A stretch of DNA of 64,000 nt from Sulfuritalea sp. Lineage in GTDB: Bacteria; Pseudomonadota; Gammaproteobacteria; Burkholderiales; Rhodocyclaceae. The notes under the pieces are model-generated. The model worked only from the letters and a program-made list of their open reading frames with translations, made no database searches and was not told the origin of the DNA. The position numbers were made by a program, and so were the translations under genes. The stretch spans positions 1 to 64,000 of the forward strand of contig JADJUP010000033.1 of NCBI GenBank assembly GCA_016716965.1, read 5' to 3'. Shown one piece after another: positions 18,391 through 28,741 of this stretch (its first letter is position 1; each line of letters opens with the position of its first letter).

Positions 18391-18825
18391 TCAGGTCAGC
18401 AGCGGGTGCATCCAGACGAACAGCACCTGGCCCTGCGCATCGGCCAGGCGCGCCAGGTCGGCCAGGTCGAGGACCAGCGCGAGTACTTCCTCGGGATCCC
18501 ACTGCTCCATTTCGAAATCTTCGGTGGCTGCCAGTTCGCCGGCGACGAGTTCCAGCGCCTCTTCCTCCAGCGTCGCCAGGCGCTCGGTGACTTCGTCGGC
18601 AAGGCGCAGCACGACGGCGCCCTCGCTACCGACATGGACCGGCTCATAGGCGCTGATTGCCATGTCGAATTCTTCGCCGGTGAGCAGGCAGTGCAGCGTG
18701 GCGATCTTGGCTGTGTCGATGCCGCGCCGTTCGATGCCGCTCCACTCGTCCAGCGGTCGCAGTGATTCACCGATGGCGACGAATTCGTCTTCCTCGGCGG
18801 CAACGATTTGCGTAAGTATTCCCAA
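18391..18825 (-). CDS. Acidic hypothetical protein
   Basis: I do not recognise this 144-residue protein. It is strongly acidic and Leu/Ala-rich (ERLATLEEEALELVAGELAA), apparently all-helical in the middle, with no signal peptide, membrane segment or cysteine cluster. It starts MGILTQIVAAEEDEFVAIGE; a phrase such as LHCLLTGEEFDMAISAYEPV suggests a DUF1877-like fold, but this is a guess. It lies between RNase-H-like and GIY-YIG genes on the same strand. Confidence 0.6.
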   Translation of the reverse strand: MGILTQIVAAEEDEFVAIGESLRPLDEWSGIERRGIDTAKIATLHCLLTGEEFDMAISAYEPVHVGSEGAVVLRLADEVTERLATLEEEALELVAGELAATEDFEMEQWDPEEVLALVLDLADLARLADAQGQVLFVWMHPLLT

Positions 18826-18894
18826 GCCATGACTCCTTTGTACGAGGCCCGCGGATCATAGCGGAAACTTCCCGCCATGCCGCCGCGTACGCCG

Positions 18895-19425
18895 CTAGCG
18901 CCGTCGGTGTCCTGCCTGACGGGCGACCACCTCGGGCAGGCCCAACGCCTGCCGCGACAGTCGATCCGCCTCGACGTTGCGATGGCGCGGAATCCAGACC
19001 AGCGCCACCTCCGCGAACGGCAGCAGGAGTTCGCCGGCCCGCCGCCCGAGCAATGACAGGCGCTCGATCCGCGTCGCCGCGGGCTCACGCACGTAGCGCA
19101 GTGCGACGTCGCTGTCGCTGTGGAGCCGCAGGCGGCGGGCGCCCGCCGTCGCCGCCAGTTCAAGTGCGGCGCACAGTGCATGGAGTTCAGCCTCGTTGTT
19201 GCAGCCGTGACCGCCCGTCAGCGATGAGTTTTCCGAGCGCGTGCCGTCCGGAGCGACGAGGACCACGCCGATGCCGATCTTTCCCGGATTTGGCAGCGCC
19301 GACCCGTCGCACCAGGCCTGCCAGCCGGCTTCCGCATCCTGCGTCAGAAGAGGCTGCCGACCACGAAGCGATCCCGCGCCGCAAGCTTTTCGAGCCCCTT
19401 CACCACCTCCAGGGAAGCGCCCCAC
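18895..19425 (-). CDS. RNase HI-like protein
   Basis: An RNase H fold is clear: CDGSALPNPGKIGIGVVL holds the first Asp, CNNEAELHALCAALELA the Glu, LHSDSDVALRYV the second Asp, and IPRHRNVEADRLSRQAL the last Asp. All four metal ligands are present. It would cleave RNA in RNA-DNA hybrids, but it resembles the plant-type/stand-alone RNase H group rather than canonical RnhA. The ATG at 19425 gives a Gly/Arg-rich leader overlapping the upstream gene by 82 bases; the family start lies near 19353, where only a CTG codon is available, so the N-terminus is uncertain. Confidence 0.7.
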   Translation of the reverse strand: MGRFPGGGEGARKACGAGSLRGRQPLLTQDAEAGWQAWCDGSALPNPGKIGIGVVLVAPDGTRSENSSLTGGHGCNNEAELHALCAALELAATAGARRLRLHSDSDVALRYVREPAATRIERLSLLGRRAGELLLPFAEVALVWIPRHRNVEADRLSRQALGLPEVVARQAGHRRR

Positions 19426-19619
19426 TTCATGATGTGGGCGAGGAAGGTGGTCATCGCCTGCGACAGTGCGTAACCGGTTTCCTTCCAGTCACGACGGAAT
19501 TCGTCGAATGCCACCGTCTTGGCCGAGAGCCGGCCGCTTTTCATCGGCACCAGCGTGACGCTGTCACCGCGGTTGCGAATCACGATTGCGGTAGTACGGT
19601 TTCCGTTGATGACGACCAC
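19344..19619 (-). CDS. Small hypothetical protein
   Basis: This protein has 91 residues: a beta-rich N-terminal half (MVVINGNRTTAIVIRNRGDS) and a helical C-terminal half (MKWGASLEVVKGLEKLAA). No family is recognised, and there is no signal or membrane segment. Its stop abuts the RNase-H-like gene, which suggests translational coupling. It sits 90 bases downstream of the ABC-F gene on the same strand. Confidence 0.5.
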   Translation of the reverse strand: MVVINGNRTTAIVIRNRGDSVTLVPMKSGRLSAKTVAFDEFRRDWKETGYALSQAMTTFLAHIMKWGASLEVVKGLEKLAARDRFVVGSLF

Positions 19620-19709
19620 ATGCGTCTCCCTGTTCCCCCGATTCGATCAGGGTATCCAAGGCGGATGAGGGATGAGGCGTGGAAAAAAACGCCTTTTTGG
19701 CGCCAGCTT

Positions 19710-21623
<1,914 letters not shown>

Positions 21624-21720
21624 GGGGAGGAAGCCGGGAAAGGGGGAGCGCGATTATAGGCGCCGCCCCCCGCCTCCGTCCGGAGAAGGCATTCGCGCTG
21701 TTATAGAATTCGGGCCTTGC

Positions 21721-21796
21721 GCCCTTGTAGCTCAGTGGATAGAGCGACCGCCTCCTAAGCGGTAGGTCTCAGGTTCGATTCCTGACTTGGGCGCCA
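21721..21796 (+). tRNA. tRNA-Arg (anticodon CCU)
   Basis: The D stem is GCTC/GAGC, the anticodon stem ACCGC/GCGGT with loop CTCCTAA (anticodon CCT reading AGG), the T stem TCAGG/CCTGA with loop TTCGATT, and GCCA closes the 3' end (discriminator G, encoded CCA). The acceptor stem GCCCTTG/CTTGGGC pairs at positions 1-4 and 7 but opposes T to T at pairs 5 and 6, which is unusual. Confidence 0.9.
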
Positions 21797-21827
21797 GAAC
21801 TCACTAGTCGGGCGTATTATTCGCGCA

Positions 21828-22487
21828 ATGATTGCCGATCTCTCGTCCCTGGAAGAGCAGTTGATCCTGGCCCAGGCCGATTCCCGTGACATGAAGCGCA
21901 CGGTGATCGCGCTGCGCACGGAACTCGAAGCAGCGCATGCCGAAATCCATGCCGCGACCCTGCGCGTCACCCAGTCGAACGCAGCCGAGATCGCCCAGCT
22001 CAAGACGACGGTTGGGGTCCTGCGTGAGGAACTGGAAAGCGCACGCACCGAGCGCGAAACCGCGATCCAGCAGGAACGCGTCGCCGCCAGCCAGGAAATC
22101 CAGATGCTCCGGGCCACGGCCGCCGCGCTGCGCGAGGAACTGGAACAGTCGCGCGCCGAGCGCAACCACGCCGTGCAACAGGAGCGCGTCGCCGGACACA
22201 ACGAGATGCAGCAGTTGAAAGCCACATCGACGGCGCTGCGCGACGAACTGGAACGGGCACGGGCCGATACCGACAATGCCGTGCGCAACGCGCTGGTCGG
22301 TGCCCAGGGCGAGATCGCGCAACTGCGCCAGACGGTCAGCGGCCTGCGCGAAAGCCTCGAACTGGCGCAGATCGACCGCTCCAATGCCATCAGCCGCGAG
22401 CGCAGCCTGTTCGCCGACGAAGGCACCCAGTTGCAGAACACCATCCAGGCCCTGCGCGACCAGGTCGAAAACCTGCGCCGTAGCTGA
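21828..22487 (+). CDS. Repetitive coiled-coil protein, coupled to the adenylate cyclase
   Basis: This 219-residue protein is coiled coil almost throughout. From about residue 57 it consists of four full 36-residue repeats and a partial fifth. Each repeat opens like LKTTVGVLREELESAR, LRATAAALREELEQSR, LKATSTALRDELERAR, LRQTVSGLRESLELAQ or LQNTIQALRDQVENLR. A 36-residue period fits mixed 11- and 7-residue coil units better than pure heptads. There is no signal peptide or transmembrane segment. It ends 11 bases before the GAF-adenylate cyclase gene, so it is probably co-transcribed. It starts 31 bases after the tRNA. I do not know its function; a scaffold or cytoskeletal partner for the cyclase is a guess. 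Confidence 0.75.
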   Translation: MIADLSSLEEQLILAQADSRDMKRTVIALRTELEAAHAEIHAATLRVTQSNAAEIAQLKTTVGVLREELESARTERETAIQQERVAASQEIQMLRATAAALREELEQSRAERNHAVQQERVAGHNEMQQLKATSTALRDELERARADTDNAVRNALVGAQGEIAQLRQTVSGLRESLELAQIDRSNAISRERSLFADEGTQLQNTIQALRDQVENLRRS

Positions 22488-22498
22488 CCACCACCGCG

Positions 22499-24799
22499 AT
22501 GAACAATCCCAGCGAACCCATCGAACACCGGAAGCGGGCGACCGCCGAGCGCGACCAGGAAGGTCGGCGCCGCCTGCGACACCTGGAGCTGCTGCTCGAG
22601 GTCACGCGCCGGATGGCCGGCTACGGCACGCTCGACCAGGTGTTGCAGGCATTGGTGGAAATGACCACCACCGAACTGAACGCCGAGCGCGGCTCTCTGT
22701 TCCTCAACGATCCGGACACCAACGAGCTCTATTCCCGCGTAGCCCAGGGCAACATCCAGCGCGAGATACGCATCCTGAATACCAGCGGCGTCGCCGGCTA
22801 CGTGTACACCGCCGGCGAAGCGCTGATCATCCACGATGCCTACGCCGACGACCGCTTCAACCGGTCGATCGACGAGCAGACCGGCTTCACCACGCGCAAC
22901 ATCCTCTGCGTGCCGATCAAGACCGTGAAGGGCGAGATCATCGGCGTCGCGCAGACGCTCAACAAGCGCACCGGCAAATTCACCAAGCAGGATCTCAACC
23001 TGCTCGAAGCCATGACCAGCCAGGGCACGCTGGCCCTGCAAAGCGCCCAGTTCATCGAGCGCATGCAGTCGATTCGCCGCCAGGAAATGGAGTTCATCGA
23101 CGTCGTTTCCGAGGTCACCGCCGACATCAAGCTGGGCTCGCTGCTGCAGAAGGTCATGGGCGAGGCGACGCGCCTGCTGAATGCCGAGCGCTCGACGCTA
23201 TTCCTCAACGACGAGAAGACCAGCGAACTGTGGTCGGAAGTCGGCCAGGGCCTGGAGTCGGTGCAGATCCGCCTGCCCAACCACCTCGGCATCGCCGGCG
23301 CGGTGTTTTCCTCGGGCAAGGCGATCAATATTCCGTATGCCTACGCCGACCTGCGCTTCAACCCTGCCTTCGACAAGAAAACCGGCTATTTCACACGCTC
23401 CATCCTCTGCGTGCCCATCGTCAACAAGCACGGCAAGGTGATCGGGGTGACGCAGGTGCTGAACAAGCGCGGCGGCCCCTTCACCGGCGAGGACGAATCC
23501 CGCCTGCGCGCCTTCACCGCGCAGATATCGATCGCACTGGAAAACGCCAAGCTGTTCGCCGACGTGCAGAACATGAAGAACTACAACGAGGCGATGCTGG
23601 AGTCGATGTCGAACGCGGTGATCACGCTCGACGAAGCGGAGAAGATCGCCACCTGCAATGCAGCCGGCCTGCGCATCCTGCGCGTCACCCCGGCACAGAT
23701 CCTGCAGAAGCCGGCTGTCGAGTTCTTCGCCGGCAGCAATGCGTGGGTGCAGGAGAAACTCAAGCGCGTCGGCGAAACACAAACCACCGAACTGGCGATG
23801 GAAGCAGAACTGATGGTCGGCGAGGAAAGGCTCTCGGTGAACCTGACTGCCCTGCCCTTGCTGTCGGCGGAGAAAAAGCGCCTCGGCTCAATGCTGATGC
23901 TGGAGGACATCTCCAGCGAAAAGCGCATGCGCTCGACCATGTCGCGCCTGATGGATCCGGGCATCGCCGACCAGATGCTGGCCGGCGGCGTTGACGCGCT
24001 GGGCGGCAAGAACGTCGTGGCCACGGTGTTGTTCTCGGACATCCGCGGTTTCACCACGATCACCGAAGCGCTTGGCGCACAGGGCACGGTGGCCCTGCTC
24101 AACGAATACTTCACGCTGATGGTCGATTGCATCCAGCGCGAGGAAGGCATGCTCGACAAGTTCATCGGCGATGCGATCATGGCTGCCTTCGGCATCCCCG
24201 TCGGGCACGACGACGATGCGGACCGTTCGGTGCGCACCTCGATCGCGATGATCCGCGAGCTGTGGAACTGGAACAAGGTTCGCCTCACCGAGGGCAAGTT
24301 GCCGGTGGACATCGGGATAGGCCTGAATACCGACAATGTCGTATCGGGCACCATCGGCTCGAAGAAACGCATGGACTACACCATCATCGGTGACGGAGTG
24401 AACCTCGCTGCCCGGCTGGAATCCGCGTGCAAGCAATATGGCGCCCACATTCTGATCAGCGAGTTCACCTACAAACAGTTGCGCGGCACCTACTACAGCC
24501 GTGAACTGGACCTGGTGGTAGTCAAGGGCAAGACCAAGCCGGTCGCGATCTATGAAGTCCTCGATTACCACACCGACGAGAGCTATCCGCAGATGACCGA
24601 TGCCCTGCGCCACTTCCGCTCAGGATTGATGAAGTACCGGCAGCAAAAATGGACCGACGCGCGGAACGAGTTCGGCGAAGTGCTCGCCTTGAATGCACAG
24701 GACAAGGCGGCAAAAATGTATGTCGAGCGCTGCGATCATTTCCTCGCCAATCCTCCGGGCGACGACTGGGATGGCGTCTGGGTAATGGAGTCAAAGTAG
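22499..24799 (+). CDS. GAF-GAF-(PAS-like)-class III adenylate cyclase
   Basis: The 766-residue soluble protein has two GAF domains (about 30-185 and 205-360: LNAERGSLFLND, LNAERSTLFLND, each with NILCVPIK or SILCVPIV), a PAS-like segment (about 370-460, MLESMSNAVITLDEAEKI), a class III nucleotidyl cyclase domain (about 495-690) and a TPR-like C-terminal tail (FRSGLMKYRQQKWTDARNEF). Metal-binding Asp residues are in FSDIRGFTT and FIGDAIMA. Adenine-specifying Lys and Asp are in LDKFIGDA and KKRMDYTIIGD, so ATP is the predicted substrate. The transition-state Asn/Arg pair is in GVNLAARLE. The tandem GAF layout resembles cyanobacterial CyaB and mammalian PDE regulation, where GAF domains bind cyclic nucleotides; ligand here is unknown. 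Confidence 0.9.
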   Translation: MNNPSEPIEHRKRATAERDQEGRRRLRHLELLLEVTRRMAGYGTLDQVLQALVEMTTTELNAERGSLFLNDPDTNELYSRVAQGNIQREIRILNTSGVAGYVYTAGEALIIHDAYADDRFNRSIDEQTGFTTRNILCVPIKTVKGEIIGVAQTLNKRTGKFTKQDLNLLEAMTSQGTLALQSAQFIERMQSIRRQEMEFIDVVSEVTADIKLGSLLQKVMGEATRLLNAERSTLFLNDEKTSELWSEVGQGLESVQIRLPNHLGIAGAVFSSGKAINIPYAYADLRFNPAFDKKTGYFTRSILCVPIVNKHGKVIGVTQVLNKRGGPFTGEDESRLRAFTAQISIALENAKLFADVQNMKNYNEAMLESMSNAVITLDEAEKIATCNAAGLRILRVTPAQILQKPAVEFFAGSNAWVQEKLKRVGETQTTELAMEAELMVGEERLSVNLTALPLLSAEKKRLGSMLMLEDISSEKRMRSTMSRLMDPGIADQMLAGGVDALGGKNVVATVLFSDIRGFTTITEALGAQGTVALLNEYFTLMVDCIQREEGMLDKFIGDAIMAAFGIPVGHDDDADRSVRTSIAMIRELWNWNKVRLTEGKLPVDIGIGLNTDNVVSGTIGSKKRMDYTIIGDGVNLAARLESACKQYGAHILISEFTYKQLRGTYYSRELDLVVVKGKTKPVAIYEVLDYHTDESYPQMTDALRHFRSGLMKYRQQKWTDARNEFGEVLALNAQDKAAKMYVERCDHFLANPPGDDWDGVWVMESK

Positions 24800-24833
24800 A
24801 TGGCTTCGCCCCGAACAAGAAGCTCGGGGTACC

Positions 24834-25250
24834 CTACTTGACCCTGGTGAGGAATGGCTTGCCGGTGGGCCGCTCGGTTGCCATGCCGACCGCAGGTGCG
24901 GAATTTTCGACAGGTGCATCGGAAGCGGTGGGATCAACCATGGTATCGACAACCTCGAAGGCCATGCCTTCGCCGTTTTCGCTGGCATAGATCGCCGCGA
25001 CACGTTCGATGGGAACCACGACGGGGAACGCCTTGCCCCCAAAACGCGCCTGAAAGCTTATTTCCTCGTTGCCCAAGGAGAGCTGGTGTGTCGCCTCCAG
25101 GCCGACGTTGAGGACAATTTCGCCATTCTTCACGAACTCACGCGGGACGCGCGTGCTTGCATCGACCTTGACCGAGAGGTAAGGAGTAAGACCCTGATCC
25201 GCACACCATTCATGAATGGCGCGGATCAGGTAGGGTTTGGTGGACTTCAT
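24834..25250 (-). CDS. sspB: ClpXP specificity-enhancing factor SspB
   Basis: This protein of about 138 residues begins with the SspB fold (KPYLIRAIHEWCADQGLTPY, LSVKVDASTRVPREFVKNGE, IVLNVGLEATHQLSLGN). The acidic, flexible C-terminal part should end in the ClpX-binding peptide; the tail reads RPTGKPFLTRVK, close to the usual hydrophobic/basic tail. It tethers ssrA-tagged substrates to ClpXP. It is the last gene of the petABC-sspA-sspB row typical of betaproteobacteria. ATG 25250 is preferred over an in-frame TTG six bases upstream. Confidence 0.9.
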   Translation of the reverse strand: MKSTKPYLIRAIHEWCADQGLTPYLSVKVDASTRVPREFVKNGEIVLNVGLEATHQLSLGNEEISFQARFGGKAFPVVVPIERVAAIYASENGEGMAFEVVDTMVDPTASDAPVENSAPAVGMATERPTGKPFLTRVK

Positions 25251-25296
25251 GGACAAACGCCGGATCGAACCGGGCGGCCGCCGGAGACAATGCGCC

Positions 25297-25893
25297 TCAA
25301 CGGCGCATCATCTTTTCCGTCGGGGTCAGCGCATCGATGAAACCCTGGCGCGAGAAGATGCGCTCGGCGTACTTCATCAACGGCGCTGCGGCCTTCGGCA
25401 GCTCGATCGCATAATGGTCGAGACGCCAGAGAAGAGGTGCAATGGCTACGTCAAGCATGGAAAAATCGTCGCCAAGCAGGAACTTCTGCTTGTTGAACAT
25501 CGGCGCCAGTTCTATCAGGCGATCACGCATGTGCAGGCGCGCCTTGTCGGCCGACTTGAGGTTCTTTTCCACGGCGTCGATGTAGCTGAACAGCTCATGC
25601 TCCATCGTGAACAGCAACTGTCGCGCCTTGGCGCGGGTCTGCGGATCCGGCGGCATCAGTTGTGGATGCGGAAAGCGCTCGTCGATGTACTCGTTGATGA
25701 TGTTCGACTCGTAGAGCACCAGATCACGATCAACCAGCACCGGCACGCGGTTGTACGGGTTGATGATGGCGATGTCTTCCGGCTTGTTGAACAGGTCGAC
25801 GTCGATCACCTGAAAGTCCATCTGCTTTTCGTAGAGGACGATGCGGCAGCGGTGGCTGAAAGGACAGGTGGTGCCGGAATACAGGTTCATCAT
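25297..25893 (-). CDS. sspA: Stringent starvation protein A (GST fold)
   Basis: The 198-residue protein has a glutathione-S-transferase fold. The N-terminal thioredoxin-like domain contains LYSGTTCPFSHRCRIVLYEK and NPYNRVPVLVDRDLVLYES, and the helical C-terminal domain FLLGDDFSMLDVAIAPLLWR. SspA binds RNA polymerase and is used under starvation and acid stress. The start is placed at MMNLYSG (25893), where homologues begin; longer frames upstream (up to 25980) are less likely. It is followed by sspB and preceded by petC. Confidence 0.9.
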   Translation of the reverse strand: MMNLYSGTTCPFSHRCRIVLYEKQMDFQVIDVDLFNKPEDIAIINPYNRVPVLVDRDLVLYESNIINEYIDERFPHPQLMPPDPQTRAKARQLLFTMEHELFSYIDAVEKNLKSADKARLHMRDRLIELAPMFNKQKFLLGDDFSMLDVAIAPLLWRLDHYAIELPKAAAPLMKYAERIFSRQGFIDALTPTEKMMRR

Positions 25894-26002
25894 GGCGCTG
25901 GTGCCCCACGAGTAATCCGCGTCACGCACCACTTTGCGGACGGGTGGCGCGTTCATTTCTCGATGCCCCATAGTTTGCATTCACGTATCAGAGTTGGTGG
26001 AC

Positions 26003-26713
26003 TTAATGGACGTCTTTCCAGTACTCGCGTTTCAGCGCGTACGCAAAGACAAAGATCACGGCCAGGAAAATCAGCACGATCACACCCAGTTTCTTGCGGA
26101 ACTCGCCTACCGGTTCGCCCATGTACTTGAGATAGGCCACCAGGTCACCGACCATTGCATCGTATTCCTGTGGCTTCATCTTGCCGGGCTTGGCCAGCGC
26201 CAACTTGTGGTCGGCGCCCATCACCTGTTCCCCCTGCAGTTCCCAAAGCACGTGCGGCATGCCGACATTCTCGAAAATCACGTTATTCCAGCCGGTCGGG
26301 CGATTCTCGTCGCGATAGAAGCTGCGCAGATAGGTGTAAAGCCAGTCGGCGCCGCTACCGTGCTCGGAGGCACGCGCCCTGGCAATAATGGTCAGATCCG
26401 GCGGCGCCGCGCCAAACCATACCTTGGCCTCCGCACGCTGCATGGCAATCTTCATCGGCTCGCCAACCTTCTCGGCGGTGAACAACAGATTGTCCTTGAT
26501 CTGCGCATCGGTGAGGCCGATATCCTGCAGGCGGTTGTAGCGCATGTAGGACGCAGAATGACAGTTGAGGCAGTAGTTGACGAAGATCTTTGCGCCATTC
26601 TGCAGGGCGGCCATGTCGCTGGACTTGTCCGGCGCGCTATCGAGATGCAGCGTGGCACCCGCAGCGAACGCCAGGACCGGCGCGAACAGGATTGCGGTAA
26701 GGAATTTCTTCAT
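26003..26713 (-). CDS. petC: Cytochrome c1 of the bc1 complex
   Basis: The protein has 236 residues: a signal peptide (MKKFLTAILFAPVLAFAAGA), the heme c motif CLNCH with flanking SASYMRYNRL, a likely axial Met in NVGMPHVLWELQG, and a C-terminal membrane anchor (LGVIVLIFLAVIFVFAYAL) ending KREYWKDVH. It carries electrons from the Rieske protein to soluble cytochrome c on the periplasmic side. The start overlaps the petB stop by four bases. Confidence 0.95.
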   Translation of the reverse strand: MKKFLTAILFAPVLAFAAGATLHLDSAPDKSSDMAALQNGAKIFVNYCLNCHSASYMRYNRLQDIGLTDAQIKDNLLFTAEKVGEPMKIAMQRAEAKVWFGAAPPDLTIIARARASEHGSGADWLYTYLRSFYRDENRPTGWNNVIFENVGMPHVLWELQGEQVMGADHKLALAKPGKMKPQEYDAMVGDLVAYLKYMGEPVGEFRKKLGVIVLIFLAVIFVFAYALKREYWKDVH

Positions 26714-28005
26714 TTCGTTGTCACCCGGTCCGGTTCCGGCTTGCAGCGATCGAGGGAAGACCAGATCGGCATCGTCAGGAAAAACAGGAAGTAGTACAAA
26801 CTGAGCAGTTGTGCGACCGGGGCTCCGGGAATGAAGCCAAAGAACTTATAGGCCGGATCCTTGGTGCCGAGGAAGCCGAGGATGAAGAAGCCGACGATCC
26901 AGATCGACAGCAGCCATTTCGTGATCGGCCCACGGTAGCGGATCGACTTCACCGGACTGCGATCAAGCCATGGCAGGAATGCGAAGATCAGGGTGCCGGC
27001 ACCCATTGCCACCACGCCCCAAAACTTGGCATCGATGCCGAACAACGGATAGGTCACCGCGCGCAACAGGGAGTAGTACGGCGTGAAGTACCAGACAGGG
27101 GCGATGTGCGGCGGCGTCACCAGCGGGTCAGCCGGAAAGAAGTTGTTGTACTCGAGGAAGTAGCCACCGCCCTCGGGCATGAAGAAGACCACGATCGAAA
27201 AGACGAAGAGGAACACCACGACGCCGACAATGTCCTTCACCGTGTAATAGGGGTGGAAGGGGATGCCATCCAGCGGAATTCCATTCGCATCCTTCTTCTT
27301 CTTGATCTCGACACCGTCCGGATTGTTCGAGCCGACTTCATGCAGCGCAATGATGTGCGCCCCGACCAGGCCGATCAGCACCAGCGGCATGGCGATGACA
27401 TGGAAGGCAAAGAAGCGGTTCAGCGTCGCGTCACCTACCACGTAGTCACCACGTAGCCAGATCGACAGGTCAGGCCCGATCAACGGGATCGCCGAAAACA
27501 GGTTGACGATCACCTGGGCGCCCCAGAATGACATCTGGCCCCACGGTAGAAGGTAGCCGAAGAATGCCTCGCCCATCAGGCACAGGAAGATGCCGATCCC
27601 GAACAACCAGATCAGTTCGCGCGGCTTGCGGTAGGAACCATAGAGAAGACCGCGGAACATGTGCAGGTACACGACGACGAAGAAGGCCGACGCCCCGGTC
27701 GAGTGCATGTAACGGATCAGCCAGCCCCAGGACACGTCGCGCATGATGTACTCGACGCTGGCAAATGCGACGGGCACACCCGAGGCGTTCAGCGCGGCAT
27801 CGGGCTTGTAGTGCATGGTAAGGAAGATGCCGGTGACGATCTGGATTACCAGCACCAGCATCGCCAGCGAACCGAAGAAATACCAGAAGTTGAAGTTCTT
27901 CGGCGCGTAGTACTCGGAGAGATGGGCTTTCCAGTTCGACGTCAGCGGAAAGCGCTCGTCGACCCAGTTCAGCGTCCCTTGCAATATGGCGTTCACTTTG
28001 CTCAT
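26710..28005 (-). CDS. petB: Cytochrome b of the bc1 complex
   Basis: This cytochrome b has 431 residues and eight membrane helices. Heme ligands are the histidines in RYMHSTGASAF/YLHMFRGLLYG and in FFAFHVIAMPLVLIGLVGAHI; the quinol-oxidation site PEWY-like motif reads APVWYFTPYYSLLRA (PVWY variant). The start is ATG 28005 (MSKVNAILQ). It lies four bases after the Rieske gene stop and is coupled to petC. It forms complex III with petA and petC, passing electrons from quinol to cytochrome c in aerobic or nitrate respiration. Confidence 0.95.
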   Translation of the reverse strand: MSKVNAILQGTLNWVDERFPLTSNWKAHLSEYYAPKNFNFWYFFGSLAMLVLVIQIVTGIFLTMHYKPDAALNASGVPVAFASVEYIMRDVSWGWLIRYMHSTGASAFFVVVYLHMFRGLLYGSYRKPRELIWLFGIGIFLCLMGEAFFGYLLPWGQMSFWGAQVIVNLFSAIPLIGPDLSIWLRGDYVVGDATLNRFFAFHVIAMPLVLIGLVGAHIIALHEVGSNNPDGVEIKKKKDANGIPLDGIPFHPYYTVKDIVGVVVFLFVFSIVVFFMPEGGGYFLEYNNFFPADPLVTPPHIAPVWYFTPYYSLLRAVTYPLFGIDAKFWGVVAMGAGTLIFAFLPWLDRSPVKSIRYRGPITKWLLSIWIVGFFILGFLGTKDPAYKFFGFIPGAPVAQLLSLYYFLFFLTMPIWSSLDRCKPEPDRVTTK

Positions 28006-28009
28006 CGCG

Positions 28010-28603
28010 TCAGGCCTTCTTGTCTTCGCCAATCACGAGCTTGGCATCGCCAAGGTACATGTGCGGTGGGATTTCGAGGTTATCCGGAGCCGGCTTGCTT
28101 TTGTACACACGACCGGCGAGGTCGAATGTGGAACCATGGCAAGGACAGAGGAAACCGCCCGGCCAGTTGGGATCGACACCTGATTCGGCGCCAGTCTTGA
28201 ACTTTTCTGTGGGAGAGCACCCGAGATGGGTACAGATGCCGACTGCGACGAGAATCTCGGGCTTGATCGAGCGCGTCTCGTTCTTGGCGTACTCCGGCTG
28301 CATGTTCTTGTCCGACTTCGGATCGGCCAATTGATCGCCGATCTTCGTCATCGCATCAAGCATTTCCTTGGTGCGATTGATGATCCAGACAGGCTTGCCA
28401 CGCCATTCGACGGTCATCATCTGGCCAGGACCGAGCTTGCTGATATCCACTTCGACCGGAGCGCCAGCCGCTTTGGCCCGCTCGGAGGGAAGCATGCTCG
28501 CCACGAAAGGCACCGCAGCTGCCACGCCGGCTACTCCGCCCACAGTTGCCGTGGCAACCAGCAGACGCCGTCGACCGCAATCGACTTTTTCGTCACAACT
28601 CAT
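28010..28603 (-). CDS. petA: Rieske iron-sulfur protein of the bc1 complex
   Basis: The 197-residue protein has a twin-arginine type N-terminus (CGRRRLLVATATVGG) that stays as membrane anchor, and the two Rieske cluster motifs CTHLGC and CPCHGS, each giving one Cys and one His to the 2Fe-2S cluster plus the disulfide cysteines. It is the first gene of petABC. The 137-base gap before it probably holds the operon promoter; I recognise no specific regulator site. Confidence 0.95.
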   Translation of the reverse strand: MSCDEKVDCGRRRLLVATATVGGVAGVAAAVPFVASMLPSERAKAAGAPVEVDISKLGPGQMMTVEWRGKPVWIINRTKEMLDAMTKIGDQLADPKSDKNMQPEYAKNETRSIKPEILVAVGICTHLGCSPTEKFKTGAESGVDPNWPGGFLCPCHGSTFDLAGRVYKSKPAPDNLEIPPHMYLGDAKLVIGEDKKA

Positions 28604-28741
28604 GGTGTTAGTCCCTGAATGCTGAAATGCAAATTCGGAAAGACCGCAATTGTAGCGAATCTCGCAGCGTGATTAAAGCCCTGAACTGGGCCAACTTATC
28701 GCCACTGACAGTTGCAACGACCTACTTCTTTTACGAATCAA

